From positions 1-64,000 of the forward strand of contig CAVIUA010000040.1 of NCBI GenBank assembly GCA_963645945.1: DNA of 64,000 nucleotides. The letters run 5' to 3'. Below, piece after piece: positions 17,119 to 25,684 of the stretch. Numbering within the stretch: the first letter of the stretch is position 1; each line of letters starts with the position of its first letter. The notes under the pieces were generated by a model that saw only the letters and a list, made by a program, of their open reading frames with translations, was not told the origin of the DNA and made no database searches. The translations under genes were made by a program, and so were the position numbers. This stretch comes from CAG-877 sp963645945 (lineage in GTDB: Bacteria; Bacillota_I; Bacilli_A; RF39; UBA660).

Positions 17119-17985
17119 ATGGAAAATTATAGTGATGTTTTGCGTCGCGTTTTAAATCAAATTACTTTAGAACTTACTACTGCTGAAATGGAATTGAACA
17201 AGATTAATCTATCTAAAGATTTTATGCAGTATAAGACTGATATTTTACATTTAGCTGATTCTTCAGTTAATTTACTAGCTAATTATTATATGGAATCTAC
17301 AGGTGAGAAGAAAGATAGTTTTACCTGGTTACTAGAAAAGTCTATTCCAGATAAAAAGTTTCGTTTACAAGTTATGGAACAATTTAAAAATATGTATTAT
17401 CTTAATAAAAATCAACTTAATAAAACATCACAGTATTTTGAAGCTAAGAAATGCGTAGTTGATTTTATTTTAATACTCAAAGATTTTAAATTAGATGATA
17501 ATGAAAAAGAAGAAAAAAAGATTTTAAAACGTATTAGTGATCTTAAAAAGATGCAACGATATTTTTCTACAGATAGTAGTAAAATATATATAAAGAATAT
17601 TGATAGATTTAAAGATTTAGTTATGTCTTTAAATATTACAGATACTGATAAGACAAAAGTTTTTGAGTTGATACTTCTTAATGAAATTAATTTTTTTAAT
17701 AGAGATTTAAAAGAAACAAAGATTAAACAAAATAATCATAAATTTAAAGTTAAGAAATCTGTATATAATAATTTAATCAATAATTTATCTTCTTTTGATT
17801 TTATTAATAATTGTTTAGTTAAAGCAGGACTTAAAGGTCTTGTAAAGATAGATTTATTAGAAGATACTAATGCAACACGAGAAAGAGAGTATCGTAGTAT
17901 TATTGATATGCTTAAAAATAATCCAGATATGAATGCAGAAACAGTATTTAAAGACTTTTATAAAAAATGGGATAATGAAGAATAA
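17119..17985 (+). CDS. Uncharacterised helical protein, 288 residues
   Basis: I do not recognise this protein. It is predicted nearly all alpha-helical and Lys/Asn-rich, without a signal peptide or membrane segment. The ATG at 17119 follows a GGAGATGG-type site, and an extended -10 TGCTATAAT lies near 17068-17076. The stop is 15 bases before the next ATG, so the three genes 17119-20103 likely form one operon. Confidence 0.6.
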   Translation: MENYSDVLRRVLNQITLELTTAEMELNKINLSKDFMQYKTDILHLADSSVNLLANYYMESTGEKKDSFTWLLEKSIPDKKFRLQVMEQFKNMYYLNKNQLNKTSQYFEAKKCVVDFILILKDFKLDDNEKEEKKILKRISDLKKMQRYFSTDSSKIYIKNIDRFKDLVMSLNITDTDKTKVFELILLNEINFFNRDLKETKIKQNNHKFKVKKSVYNNLINNLSSFDFINNCLVKAGLKGLVKIDLLEDTNATREREYRSIIDMLKNNPDMNAETVFKDFYKKWDNEE

Positions 17986-18000
17986 AATGGAGTGATATTT

Positions 18001-19809
18001 ATGTTGGAGACAGTTAATGGCTGCGACAATTTAATACATTTGCTTAAGAAAAGTATTAGTGATAAAAAAACTATAATTCATAGATATTATCAATATAAAG
18101 ATGATACTTTGGATGAAAAACAAGAGTTAGAAAAACTAATGTTTGTTAGTTGCTACAACATTTCTACTGTTTCTTTAGAAACTATAAATGATATTATAGA
18201 TTCATTTTCTATTTCTAATGATTTAAAAAAACAACTTAAAGAAGAAATTTCAACAATAATGACAATACTTAAACTTAATAATATTTCAGGTACTACTTTA
18301 GTTCTTGATGATAATCAAATAAATGTATTAAATAAATTCACTAATTATTTACATGAATATGTTGTTACTAGAAGAGATTTTGCTATGTATGAAAATGTTG
18401 ATATAGAACAGATTATTTCTTTAAATAATAAGTATAAGTCTTTAGCGACAATACTTAATAATCCTAAAAATAAAAAGTTTGTTTCAGATATTTCTACTTT
18501 AAATATATTATTTGATGAAAATAATGTATGTAGTGATGAGAGAAGAGACATTTTACTTTCAATTATTAAATATAATAAGAGTTTATTTAATTATAAGAAA
18601 AAAGAAGATGAGTCTTCTATTACTAAATATGGTGATTTAGATATTGATAAAGTTAGAGTTATATTTAAAAAATATGATTATGACTTTGATTCTTTTTCAG
18701 AAAATTTTAGAAATAAAGTGTTAGGAAATGGAAGTTTTGTTAGAATTAGAGAAGTATTAGATTCTTTTTCTAAATATAAATTTCCTAAAGTATTAAATGA
18801 ATATACTTTAATGTCTTTACTTTTAGGATCAGATAAGGAAACTATAAGTAAATGTGTTAGTTTAGCTACTAGTAATAAACTTAAAGTAGAACAATTACTT
18901 AGAATACCAGGGGTATTAATAAAACGTGAAAATGGTACTATTTTAAGTAAGAGATATAATAAATTTAGAATTGTAGGATATGAGGCTGATAATTATAAAG
19001 ATGAAGTTTATATAGTTGGATCTTTTAAAGATTTTGAAAAGAATATTTATAGTCTTTCAAAATATGGTTTATCAATAAAGAATGTTTTTAATAGATGTCC
19101 TTTAGTTTTAGTTATTCCTAATGAAATATTAACTGAAAACTTAGAGACTTTTTTGGAATATGGTTTTACATTTAAAGATAGCAGTAATAATTTATTTGAT
19201 AAAGCAATGCCAGCATTACTTTGTAATAACTTAGCTGAGGTAATTGATCAGTTTATTGAAATACATCCATATGGTATTAGTTATTTAAGACAGAATTTAA
19301 GTTGTATTAAGACTGTTCCTTCTTGTTTTGATAGTATGTTTTATAAGATATATTATTCTATAATGAAGAAAGGTATAAATGAGGCTTTTATAACGGTAAT
19401 TAGTAATAATAAGAGTTTTTTATGCTTTAAGAATTTAGAAAGTGAAGAATATTTAAATATTAATGATAATAATAAATTAGAAATCACTAATACTATTATT
19501 CCAGAATTTATAGATAGAGATAAATATATGAATATAATTAAAAATACTGATTTAAATATTGATACTTTGATATTTGATAATGAGTTTATTCAAAATATTA
19601 ATGTTTATTCTGATAAGGAAGAACCTTTAATATATAATTTTGATGGAATAAGAATTTCTAAGATAAAAGTCTTAAGAATATTTAATGCTTTACTTAAGAA
19701 TCATGTTTTAGCTGATATAGATAGTTTTATGTTTTCTATTACTTATAATACGATTATTAATCAAAATGATTATAATAAGTTAGTTGATATTATTAAGAAG
19801 GTGATTTAG
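18001..19809 (+). CDS. Large helical-repeat protein with mTERF-like segments
   Basis: A 602-residue cytoplasmic protein of unknown function. The C-terminal half contains repeats such as LSKYGLSIKNVFNRCPLVLV and FLEYGFTFKD, with the 'xxGxxxxxVxxxxPxxL' pattern of mTERF-like helical repeats, as in the small protein at 4019. The ATG at 18001 is chosen because GGAG lies at 17989-17992; an upstream GTG at 17992 overlaps that site. The next gene starts directly after its stop codon, implying translational coupling. Confidence 0.65.
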   Translation: MLETVNGCDNLIHLLKKSISDKKTIIHRYYQYKDDTLDEKQELEKLMFVSCYNISTVSLETINDIIDSFSISNDLKKQLKEEISTIMTILKLNNISGTTLVLDDNQINVLNKFTNYLHEYVVTRRDFAMYENVDIEQIISLNNKYKSLATILNNPKNKKFVSDISTLNILFDENNVCSDERRDILLSIIKYNKSLFNYKKKEDESSITKYGDLDIDKVRVIFKKYDYDFDSFSENFRNKVLGNGSFVRIREVLDSFSKYKFPKVLNEYTLMSLLLGSDKETISKCVSLATSNKLKVEQLLRIPGVLIKRENGTILSKRYNKFRIVGYEADNYKDEVYIVGSFKDFEKNIYSLSKYGLSIKNVFNRCPLVLVIPNEILTENLETFLEYGFTFKDSSNNLFDKAMPALLCNNLAEVIDQFIEIHPYGISYLRQNLSCIKTVPSCFDSMFYKIYYSIMKKGINEAFITVISNNKSFLCFKNLESEEYLNINDNNKLEITNTIIPEFIDRDKYMNIIKNTDLNIDTLIFDNEFIQNINVYSDKEEPLIYNFDGIRISKIKVLRIFNALLKNHVLADIDSFMFSITYNTIINQNDYNKLVDIIKKVI

Positions 19810-20103
19810 ATGCAGTTTTTAATAGATGCAGGATTTGAGATTGATGTTATTGGCGATATAGAGGAAAATAATGAACCTTCTGTTGTATTTGACTTTTTAT
19901 GTAATAAAGATAATGTCAGTAAGATTGTAGAATATTTTAAAGCTATTGGAATAAAGAAGATAGATGAGTTATTAGTAAATAAAATAGAAATATTTTTAGT
20001 TGACTATGATAGTTTAATTAAGAGCTTTGATAATTATGATATTCCTACACTGGTACAATTAATTAATGATGATATTAATGCAATTAATATAGTTAGAAAT
20101 TAA
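19810..20103 (+). CDS. Small helical protein coupled to the preceding gene
   Basis: A 97-residue protein whose ATG follows the upstream TAG without a gap. It contains YFKAIGIKKIDELLVNKIEI, again like a single helical repeat of the upstream protein, so it could be a detached C-terminal part of it; the frame is, however, the same and separated only by the stop codon. Upstream, AAGAAGGTGATT provides a plausible ribosome binding site, which favours a real gene. Confidence 0.6.
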   Translation: MQFLIDAGFEIDVIGDIEENNEPSVVFDFLCNKDNVSKIVEYFKAIGIKKIDELLVNKIEIFLVDYDSLIKSFDNYDIPTLVQLINDDINAINIVRN

Positions 20104-20136
20104 AAAATCCTATAGAGTAATCTATAGGACTTTTTT
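20102..20136. terminator. Bidirectional terminator
   Basis: TCCTATAGA (20108-20116) pairs with TCTATAGGA (20121-20129), with A run before and T run after. It serves the plus-strand operon and the convergent lipoprotein gene. Confidence 0.7.
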
Positions 20137-21010
20137 ATTGATATAATTCTTGTTTTAATAATTCTAAGTTTTCGGTAATTATTTGTTCGTAATCTTTCTT
20201 TTCTGATCTTTCGGTATCAGTGATATTATCTAATCTATGTAGTTGTTGGTTTTTAATATCTGGATAATCTTCTAGTATTTTTTTAGCGTTGTCTGATAAA
20301 GTATCATTTTTAAATGAGTATATATAATTAATTTCTTTATTTTCAATTAGTTCTTCAACATCACTTATTGTTTTATCGGTTGCGTCTCCATCAATACAAT
20401 AGACCTTTAAGCCAAATTTTTCTAGATATTTAAGCGCTGAATTATCAACAACAATATTTTTGTTAGTTGTATTTTCAACTGTTATACGATAGTTGGCATC
20501 TAATTCTGAAAGTGTTATTTTTAAATTTTCATATTCTTCATCTATATCATCTATTAGGTATTTACTTGTTGCATACTCTTCAAGTCCAATACGAATATTT
20601 TGAGCCATCATTAGTAGAGAAGAAGGATTAAGCCATAATTCTTCTGGAGAATAATCTGTTTCTAAAACATCTGAACTATCAATTATTTTTAAATCTGGAT
20701 TTAAACTTAATAGGTCAACGGCCATGTCTCGTTCTTTTTCTATTAGACCATTATATATAAATAAATCAGATTTACTATAAGTTTCTTTTTGTTTTTTACT
20801 TACTTTATATTTATTTATATCAATACCATCTGGGTAAATAGAAGTAACTGTAGCGTGTTCTCCATATAATTCTTTAGTTATATATTCATTGGCATAATTA
20901 GTAACATATATATCAATATTATCCATATTATCATCTGTACAACCTGAGGTTGTGAATGTTATAAAGATAGTAATTATTAGTAATAGACTGTATTTTAGGG
21001 CTTTTTTCAT
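20135..21010 (-). CDS. ZnuA-like solute-binding lipoprotein lacking usual His ligands
   Basis: This 291-residue protein has a lipoprotein signal (SLLLIITIFITFTTSGC, Cys near residue 24) and the fold pattern of metal ABC transporter substrate-binding proteins: YVTNYANEYITKELYGEHATV, a central helix, and IDGDATDKTISDVEELI in the second lobe. Canonical family members have His at 'PHxYxPS' and 'DPHxWL'. Here the corresponding segments read YPDGIDINKYKVS and SPEELWLNPSS, without His. It may bind another ligand or be a regulatory relative. The ATPase and permease genes are not adjacent. Its start overlaps the yidD stop by one base. Confidence 0.75.
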   Translation of the reverse strand: MKKALKYSLLLIITIFITFTTSGCTDDNMDNIDIYVTNYANEYITKELYGEHATVTSIYPDGIDINKYKVSKKQKETYSKSDLFIYNGLIEKERDMAVDLLSLNPDLKIIDSSDVLETDYSPEELWLNPSSLLMMAQNIRIGLEEYATSKYLIDDIDEEYENLKITLSELDANYRITVENTTNKNIVVDNSALKYLEKFGLKVYCIDGDATDKTISDVEELIENKEINYIYSFKNDTLSDNAKKILEDYPDIKNQQLHRLDNITDTERSEKKDYEQIITENLELLKQELYQ

Positions 21011-21231
21011 TATTTTTTCTCCTTATCCGGTACTGGATCATATCCTGGTTTTGTAAATGGATTACATCTAATAATTCTTTTTATTGTTAGAATGCTTCCT
21101 TTAAATGAACCGTATTTTTCAATAGCTTCAATTCCATAACTAGAACAAGAAGGAGTAAAGCGACATGATAAATGGGAAGATATAGGCATTTTTTGATATA
21201 GTTTTATCAGCGAAATTAATATCTTTTTCAT
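21010..21231 (-). CDS. yidD: Membrane protein insertion efficiency factor YidD
   Basis: A 73-residue protein with the full family signature: LIKLYQKMPISS at the N-terminus, then CRFTPSCSSYGIEAIEKYG, and IIRCNPFTKPGYDPVP near the end. YidD assists YidC-dependent membrane insertion at the inner face of the membrane. It usually sits by rnpA-yidC; here it is linked to the ZnuA-like gene instead. Confidence 0.95.
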   Translation of the reverse strand: MKKILISLIKLYQKMPISSHLSCRFTPSCSSYGIEAIEKYGSFKGSILTIKRIIRCNPFTKPGYDPVPDKEKK

Positions 21232-21350
21232 ACTTTTTCCAGTTCCTTTTTAATTATCTTGTATTTCAATTTTACTATAATTACTAAAAAAAGGCAATTA
21301 TAAGTATACTAATTTGATTTATTTTGATATACTTATCTTTGGTGAAGATT

Positions 21351-22016
21351 ATGAATGAATTATTTGAAAAACTTAATATTAAGCCTAATGATATTAAACT
21401 TTATAATACAGCTTTTTTACATAGTAGTTACGCTAATGAACATAGAGCTAAAGCAGATTATGAAAGATTAGAATTTTTGGGAGATTCTGTAGTAGACTTA
21501 GTTATTGCGGATTATTTATACTCATGTAAAAGTGAAAGTGAAGGAGAAATGACTAAGGTTAGAGCTAGTTATGTTTGTGAAAATGCTTTGTATGAATACG
21601 CTACTAATTTAGGTCTTAATAAATATATTAAAGTTGGTCACGGAGAAGAAAAAGAAGGAGGTAAATATAAGAAGGCAATAGTTGCGGATATATTTGAAGC
21701 TTTAATGGGCGCAATATATATTGATTTAGGATATGCTACGGCGAGAAGAACTGTTTTAAATATAATTGTTCCTTATATTGAAAATCCAGATATTACATTC
21801 TTTAGTGATTATAAGAGTGCTTTACAAGAATATGTTCAAACTGAACAAAAAAGTCTTGTTTATGAATTAGTAGAAGAATTAGGACCTGCTCATGATAGAA
21901 CATTTAAAGTTGATGTTAAAATTGATGATATTGTTTATGGCACTGGTATTGGTAGTTCTAAAAAAGAAGCGGAACAAGATGCTGCTAAAAAGGCTCTTAA
22001 TAAATTAGCTATTTAG
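21351..22016 (+). CDS. rnc: Ribonuclease III
   Basis: RNase III cuts double-stranded RNA in rRNA processing and mRNA turnover. The catalytic ERLEFLGDSVVDLVIADYL block and the second acidic site DIFEALMGAIYIDLG are present, with a C-terminal double-stranded RNA-binding domain ending KKEAEQDAAKKAL. Length is 222 residues from the ATG at 21351, which follows GGTGAAG; longer upstream starts lack a ribosome binding site. smc and ftsY, frequent neighbours of rnc in Bacilli, are not here. The next gene is another RNase. Confidence 0.95.
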   Translation: MNELFEKLNIKPNDIKLYNTAFLHSSYANEHRAKADYERLEFLGDSVVDLVIADYLYSCKSESEGEMTKVRASYVCENALYEYATNLGLNKYIKVGHGEEKEGGKYKKAIVADIFEALMGAIYIDLGYATARRTVLNIIVPYIENPDITFFSDYKSALQEYVQTEQKSLVYELVEELGPAHDRTFKVDVKIDDIVYGTGIGSSKKEAEQDAAKKALNKLAI

Positions 22017-22070
22017 TTTGATAGTACAATATAATTTTAGTGATTTAGATTAGCTGAATATAGGTTTTAT

Positions 22071-22131
22071 TTGAAATTTTTGACATTTAATGATATAATG
22101 GCTTTGCATTTTGGGAGAAGCCTTTATATCA
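22071..22131 (+). promoter_or_regulatory. Promoter overlapped by a 14-bp inverted repeat before the RNase J gene
   Basis: TTGAAA (22071-22076), a 17-base spacer and TATAAT (22094-22099) form a good promoter with extended -10. The same TATAAT lies inside an inverted repeat: TGATATAATGGCTT (22091-22104) and AAGCCTTTATATCA (22118-22131), one mismatch, 13-base loop. It may be an operator, or a 5'-UTR hairpin if transcription starts further upstream (another TATAAT lies at 22030-22035). Confidence 0.45.
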
Positions 22132-22157
22132 TTTATTAATTATGAAAGGAGATTATA

Positions 22158-23810
22158 ATGAGTAAAATTAAAATTTTTAGTTTAGGTGGATTAAATGAAA
22201 ATGGAAAGAATATGTATGTTGTTAAAGTTGACGAGGATATTTTTGTTTTTGATGCCGGTTTAAAATATGATAATGATTTAAACTTAGGAATTGATTATAT
22301 TATTCCAAGTTTTGATTACTTAATTAAGAATAGGAAAAATGTAAAAGGTATTTTTTTGACACATGGTCATGAATCTAATATGGGTGCTGTACCAGATATT
22401 TTAGCTAAGTTACCAGATATTAATATTTATGGTACTAAGTTAACTTTATCAATGGTTAAAAATGATATGAATAAGGAAGAAATAGATAGAACTAATTTTA
22501 AAGAAATTAGACCGCATTCTAAAATTACGTTTGGTAAGAATGCTATATTTCCTATTAGTGTTACACATTCAATACCTGATGCGGTTTGTTATGTTTTATA
22601 TACAGAAGATGGAGCAATTGTTTATACAGGAGATTTTGTATTTGATTCAACTGTTCCTAGTATATATAAGACAGATATTGGTAAACTTGCTTATGTTGGA
22701 AAACAAGGAGTTTTATGTTTATTAGCGGAATCTATTTATGCAGATAGAGTTGGTCATACTAGTCCTAATAATAGAATTTCGGGATTTATAAAAGAGGTTT
22801 TTGCTAGTAATACAAATCGAATTGTTGCGACTATTTTTCCAGCTCATTTTTATAGGGTACAAGAATTGTTTAATGAAATTCTATGTACTCACAGAAAAGT
22901 TGTTATCATGGGTAAAAGTTTACAAGAAACAATTAATCAAGCTATAGATGCTGGTTACTTAACATTTGATAAGAGTAGAATTGGAAGTCTTAGTGATTTA
23001 GAAAACAAAGATGTAGTTGTGTTTATTTCAGATGAGAAAGAAAAACCTTTTGCTAATTTGGAAAGAATTATAAAAGGATATGATAAGTATATTAAAATTA
23101 AAGATACAGATACTATTTTTATTACGGAGCCAAGTTATGCTGGAATTGAAAAGAGAATGGCTCTTATAATGGATGAAATAGCTATGTTAGGTGCTAATGC
23201 AATATCTTTATCTAGTAAGAAACATTTATTACATCATGCGTCTAGTGAAGACTTAATGCTTATGATTAATTTAATGAATCCTAAGTATTATTTCCCTGTT
23301 AAAGGTGAATATCGTCATCAATACGCTAATGCTGAAATAGCTGAATCTTTGGGTATTCCTAAAGAAAATATTATTTTAAAACAAAATGGTGATGTTTTAG
23401 AATTAGTTGATGGTAAAAATATTAATTCTATAGAACATGTTGATGTTGATGAAATATTAATAGATGGTAATAGTCAGGGAGATATTGGCGACTTAGTTTT
23501 AAAAGATCGTGAGATGTTAGGCGAAAATGGTATCGTTATAATAAGTTGTACTTTAGATAAACAATGCAAAAAGATAATTGCTGGCCCTGAAATGCTTACA
23601 AGAGGATTTATTTATGTTAAAGAAAGTCAAGACTTATTAGAAGAGACTAAGAGAATATCTAAAGAGACAATTGAAGCTAATATTGATGTAACAGCTAATA
23701 GAGTTGATTATTCTAAAATTAAGAATGATGTTAGGGAAGTACTTGGTAAGTTCTTTTATAAAGAAACTGGTGCTAAACCGATGATTATTACTGTTATTCA
23801 AGAAATATAA
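22158..23810 (+). CDS. rnjB: Ribonuclease J paralogue with degenerate metal site (RNase J2-like)
   Basis: RNase J enzymes are metallo-beta-lactamase/beta-CASP RNases of low-GC bacteria. The 550-residue length, FDAGLKYDND start and beta-CASP and C-terminal domains fit. In active enzymes the metal motif is HGHxDH; here it reads HGHESN (residues 69-74), so the Asp and last His are lost. The later His of PVHGEYR is Lys (PVKGEYR, K382). His137 (THSIPD) and Asp159 (YTGDF) remain. It therefore resembles RNase J2, which in Bacillus is a weak nuclease partner of RNase J1. No second rnj gene is in this window. It has its own promoter and terminator. Confidence 0.85.
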   Translation: MSKIKIFSLGGLNENGKNMYVVKVDEDIFVFDAGLKYDNDLNLGIDYIIPSFDYLIKNRKNVKGIFLTHGHESNMGAVPDILAKLPDINIYGTKLTLSMVKNDMNKEEIDRTNFKEIRPHSKITFGKNAIFPISVTHSIPDAVCYVLYTEDGAIVYTGDFVFDSTVPSIYKTDIGKLAYVGKQGVLCLLAESIYADRVGHTSPNNRISGFIKEVFASNTNRIVATIFPAHFYRVQELFNEILCTHRKVVIMGKSLQETINQAIDAGYLTFDKSRIGSLSDLENKDVVVFISDEKEKPFANLERIIKGYDKYIKIKDTDTIFITEPSYAGIEKRMALIMDEIAMLGANAISLSSKKHLLHHASSEDLMLMINLMNPKYYFPVKGEYRHQYANAEIAESLGIPKENIILKQNGDVLELVDGKNINSIEHVDVDEILIDGNSQGDIGDLVLKDREMLGENGIVIISCTLDKQCKKIIAGPEMLTRGFIYVKESQDLLEETKRISKETIEANIDVTANRVDYSKIKNDVREVLGKFFYKETGAKPMIITVIQEI

Positions 23811-23821
23811 TTTTTAAATTT

Positions 23822-23853
23822 AAAGACTAGTACTAGAAAATACTAGTCTTTTG
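23822..23853 (+). terminator. Terminator after the RNase J gene
   Basis: AAAGACTAGTA (23822-23832) pairs perfectly with TACTAGTCTTT (23841-23851). Confidence 0.6.
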
Positions 23854-23868
23854 TTTTATACTTTTATT

Positions 23869-24393
23869 ATGAAGAAGAGTTTAAGGAAAAAATATTTGTT
23901 ATTACGAAAAGATATTTCTGGTAAGAAGGAAAAGGATAGTATTATTTTTGATAGAGTTATTAGTAATGATAAAGTTATTTTAGCTGATACTATTTTAATT
24001 TATGTTTCTTTAAAAGATGAAGTTGATACGAGACGATTAATTAATTATTTTTTAGAATTTGATAAGAAAGTTGCGGTTTGTAAAGTGCTTGGTAAGGAAA
24101 TGAAATTTTATTATATTAGTAGTTTTGATGATTTGGCTTTAGGATATAAAAATATATTGGAACCTAAGAAATATTGTGTGGAAGTGTCTGACTTCAGTAG
24201 TTCTATTTCTATTACTCCGGGTATTTGTTTTAATAGAGCAGGGTATCGGATAGGATATGGTAGCGGATATTATGACAGATTTTATAATGAAGTTAGTCTT
24301 TATAAGATTGGACTTTGTTATAAAGAGTTTTTAATAGATGATGAGTTTAATGATGTTTATGATGTTGCGGTAGATGAAATAATTACAGATTAG
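23869..24393 (+). CDS. 5-formyltetrahydrofolate cyclo-ligase family protein
   Basis: The enzyme converts 5-formyl-THF to 5,10-methenyl-THF with ATP, recovering folate. The 174-residue protein begins KKSLRKKYLLLRKDIS and carries the diagnostic GYRIGYGSGYYDRFY motif and a YDVAVDEIITD end. The ATG at 23869 has no visible ribosome binding site; TATACT at 23857-23862 lies only six bases upstream, so a leaderless transcript is possible. A TTG at 23851 would add six residues but overlaps the preceding terminator. Confidence 0.88.
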   Translation: MKKSLRKKYLLLRKDISGKKEKDSIIFDRVISNDKVILADTILIYVSLKDEVDTRRLINYFLEFDKKVAVCKVLGKEMKFYYISSFDDLALGYKNILEPKKYCVEVSDFSSSISITPGICFNRAGYRIGYGSGYYDRFYNEVSLYKIGLCYKEFLIDDEFNDVYDVAVDEIITD

Positions 24394-24439
24394 ACTTTAT
24401 AATAAAGAGTTTTAGTGTTATAATCTTTTTAGTTGTTTT

Positions 24440-24516
24440 GTCTTCGTAGCTCAGTTGGATAGAGCAATCGCCTCCTAAGCGATAGGTCGGCAGTTCAAAT
24501 CTGCCCGAGGACACCA
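24440..24516 (+). tRNA. tRNA-Arg (CCT)
   Basis: Acceptor arms GTCTTCG/CGAGGAC pair, the D arm is GCTCAGTTGGATAGAGC, the anticodon loop CTCCTAA gives CCT, and the T arm holds CAGTTCAAATCTG. CCA is encoded. TATAAT at 24419-24424 is a likely -10. Confidence 0.93.
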
Positions 24517-24528
24517 GATTGGTAGAAA

Positions 24529-24584
24529 ACTCGAACTTTTCGAGTAGTAATAAATATTAACTAGAATTATCGTCTAGTTTTTTT
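24529..24584 (+). terminator. Two hairpins after tRNA-Arg
   Basis: ACTCGAA/TTCGAGT (24529-24545) is followed by AACTAGA/TCTAGTT (24559-24579) with a T run. The second is the better terminator; the first resembles the hairpin after the tRNA remnant at 2151. Confidence 0.55.
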
Positions 24585-24743
24585 GTTCTTATTTAAGAAA
24601 TGAAAGTGATTGAGTTATGACCAGAGATTATGAAGAACTTGAATAAAAATAAAAAACTTCTAAACCTACAATAAATGGTAAAAAAGTATAGTTATTAGTA
24701 ATAAAATGTAAAGCGAAGGATGTAATTTATATAGATTAGACGT

Positions 24744-24772
24744 TTGACTTTATGTATTGGTAATGCTATTAT
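24744..24772 (+). promoter_or_regulatory. Promoter of the 278-residue unknown gene
   Basis: TTGACT (24744-24749), a 17-base spacer and TATTAT (24767-24772) with TGC before it. The stretch 24585-24743 has no gene and nothing recognisable. Confidence 0.45.
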
Positions 24773-24811
24773 TGTTGTAGTTGAATTTTATTTATGTAAG
24801 GTGGGTTTTAG

Positions 24812-25648
24812 ATGGCAAAGAATGAGTTTGATCCTTTTTTGGAGTATTTAGATTTATGTAGTAGAGAATTAAAAGATACATTTGAGAGTAGAAATAATGT
24901 TTTGGATGCAAAAATAGAAGATGTATACTTAGATACTTTATTCGATTTAGATGAAGCTTATAGAATTGATGTTTCTATTGATATTGTTAAAAAAATGTTT
25001 ATTTTACAAAATTTAATTACTGAAAGATTTTGTAATGGTAGAGGTTTTCTGCCAACGAAAGAGATGATTACATTACTTTCTCGTGAATTAAGAGCAAAAG
25101 TAATAGAGTCTAATGAAAGAACTGTGTTAGTCTTAAAAAATGATGGTAATATAAAAAGTGTTACTATGATGCTTGGAGATGAAGCTATTTTAGGCATTGA
25201 GACATTTGATGATGATAGGTTTACAAATGATCTAATGGTTAGTTGCAACCGGGTTAGAAATGCAAGACCAGTCACTTCAACTAGAGTTATTTCTTCTAAT
25301 TATATCTTTGGTGATAATGGTGTTTATATTAATGCTAATAATGAAAGCTTTTTGGATACATTTAAAAGAACTGATACTGAGAAGTTTGATTCAACATTAG
25401 GGCTTCATTATTGGTATATTGATTATTCTAGACCTGAAGAAAGAATTTTGGTTGATAGGGTTCATGGATTAAAAGATACTATTACTGATACAGGTGAAGT
25501 TAAACTTGGTTCTTTTTATGCACCAATGCTTAATGGTGTAATACTTGGTTCTTTGAAACATTGTGATGAACAGATACTTAGTTTTATAAATAAGCCAAGT
25601 ACTAATAGTGAAAATACTGGTAAAGTATATCAAAAAGTTAATGAATAA
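24812..25648 (+). CDS. Uncharacterised protein, 278 residues
   Basis: I do not recognise this protein. It is soluble, acidic and mixed alpha/beta, without a signal peptide. Notable stretches are FCNGRGFLPTKEMITLLSRE and LGLHYWYIDYSRPEERILVD. The ATG follows AAGGTGGG. It is the first of a run of plus-strand genes (YbaK-type deacylase, ClpX-like ATPase) with 36- and 73-base gaps, which may be one transcription unit. Confidence 0.6.
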   Translation: MAKNEFDPFLEYLDLCSRELKDTFESRNNVLDAKIEDVYLDTLFDLDEAYRIDVSIDIVKKMFILQNLITERFCNGRGFLPTKEMITLLSRELRAKVIESNERTVLVLKNDGNIKSVTMMLGDEAILGIETFDDDRFTNDLMVSCNRVRNARPVTSTRVISSNYIFGDNGVYINANNESFLDTFKRTDTEKFDSTLGLHYWYIDYSRPEERILVDRVHGLKDTITDTGEVKLGSFYAPMLNGVILGSLKHCDEQILSFINKPSTNSENTGKVYQKVNE

Positions 25649-25684
25649 AATGTTTGAATTTTAGTTATTTTGGAGGTTTAAGTT

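Noticed and set aside
22080..22085. TTGACA as the -35 of the RNase J promoter
   Set aside because: Only 8 bases separate it from TATAAT. TTGAAA at 22071 has the correct 17-base spacing.
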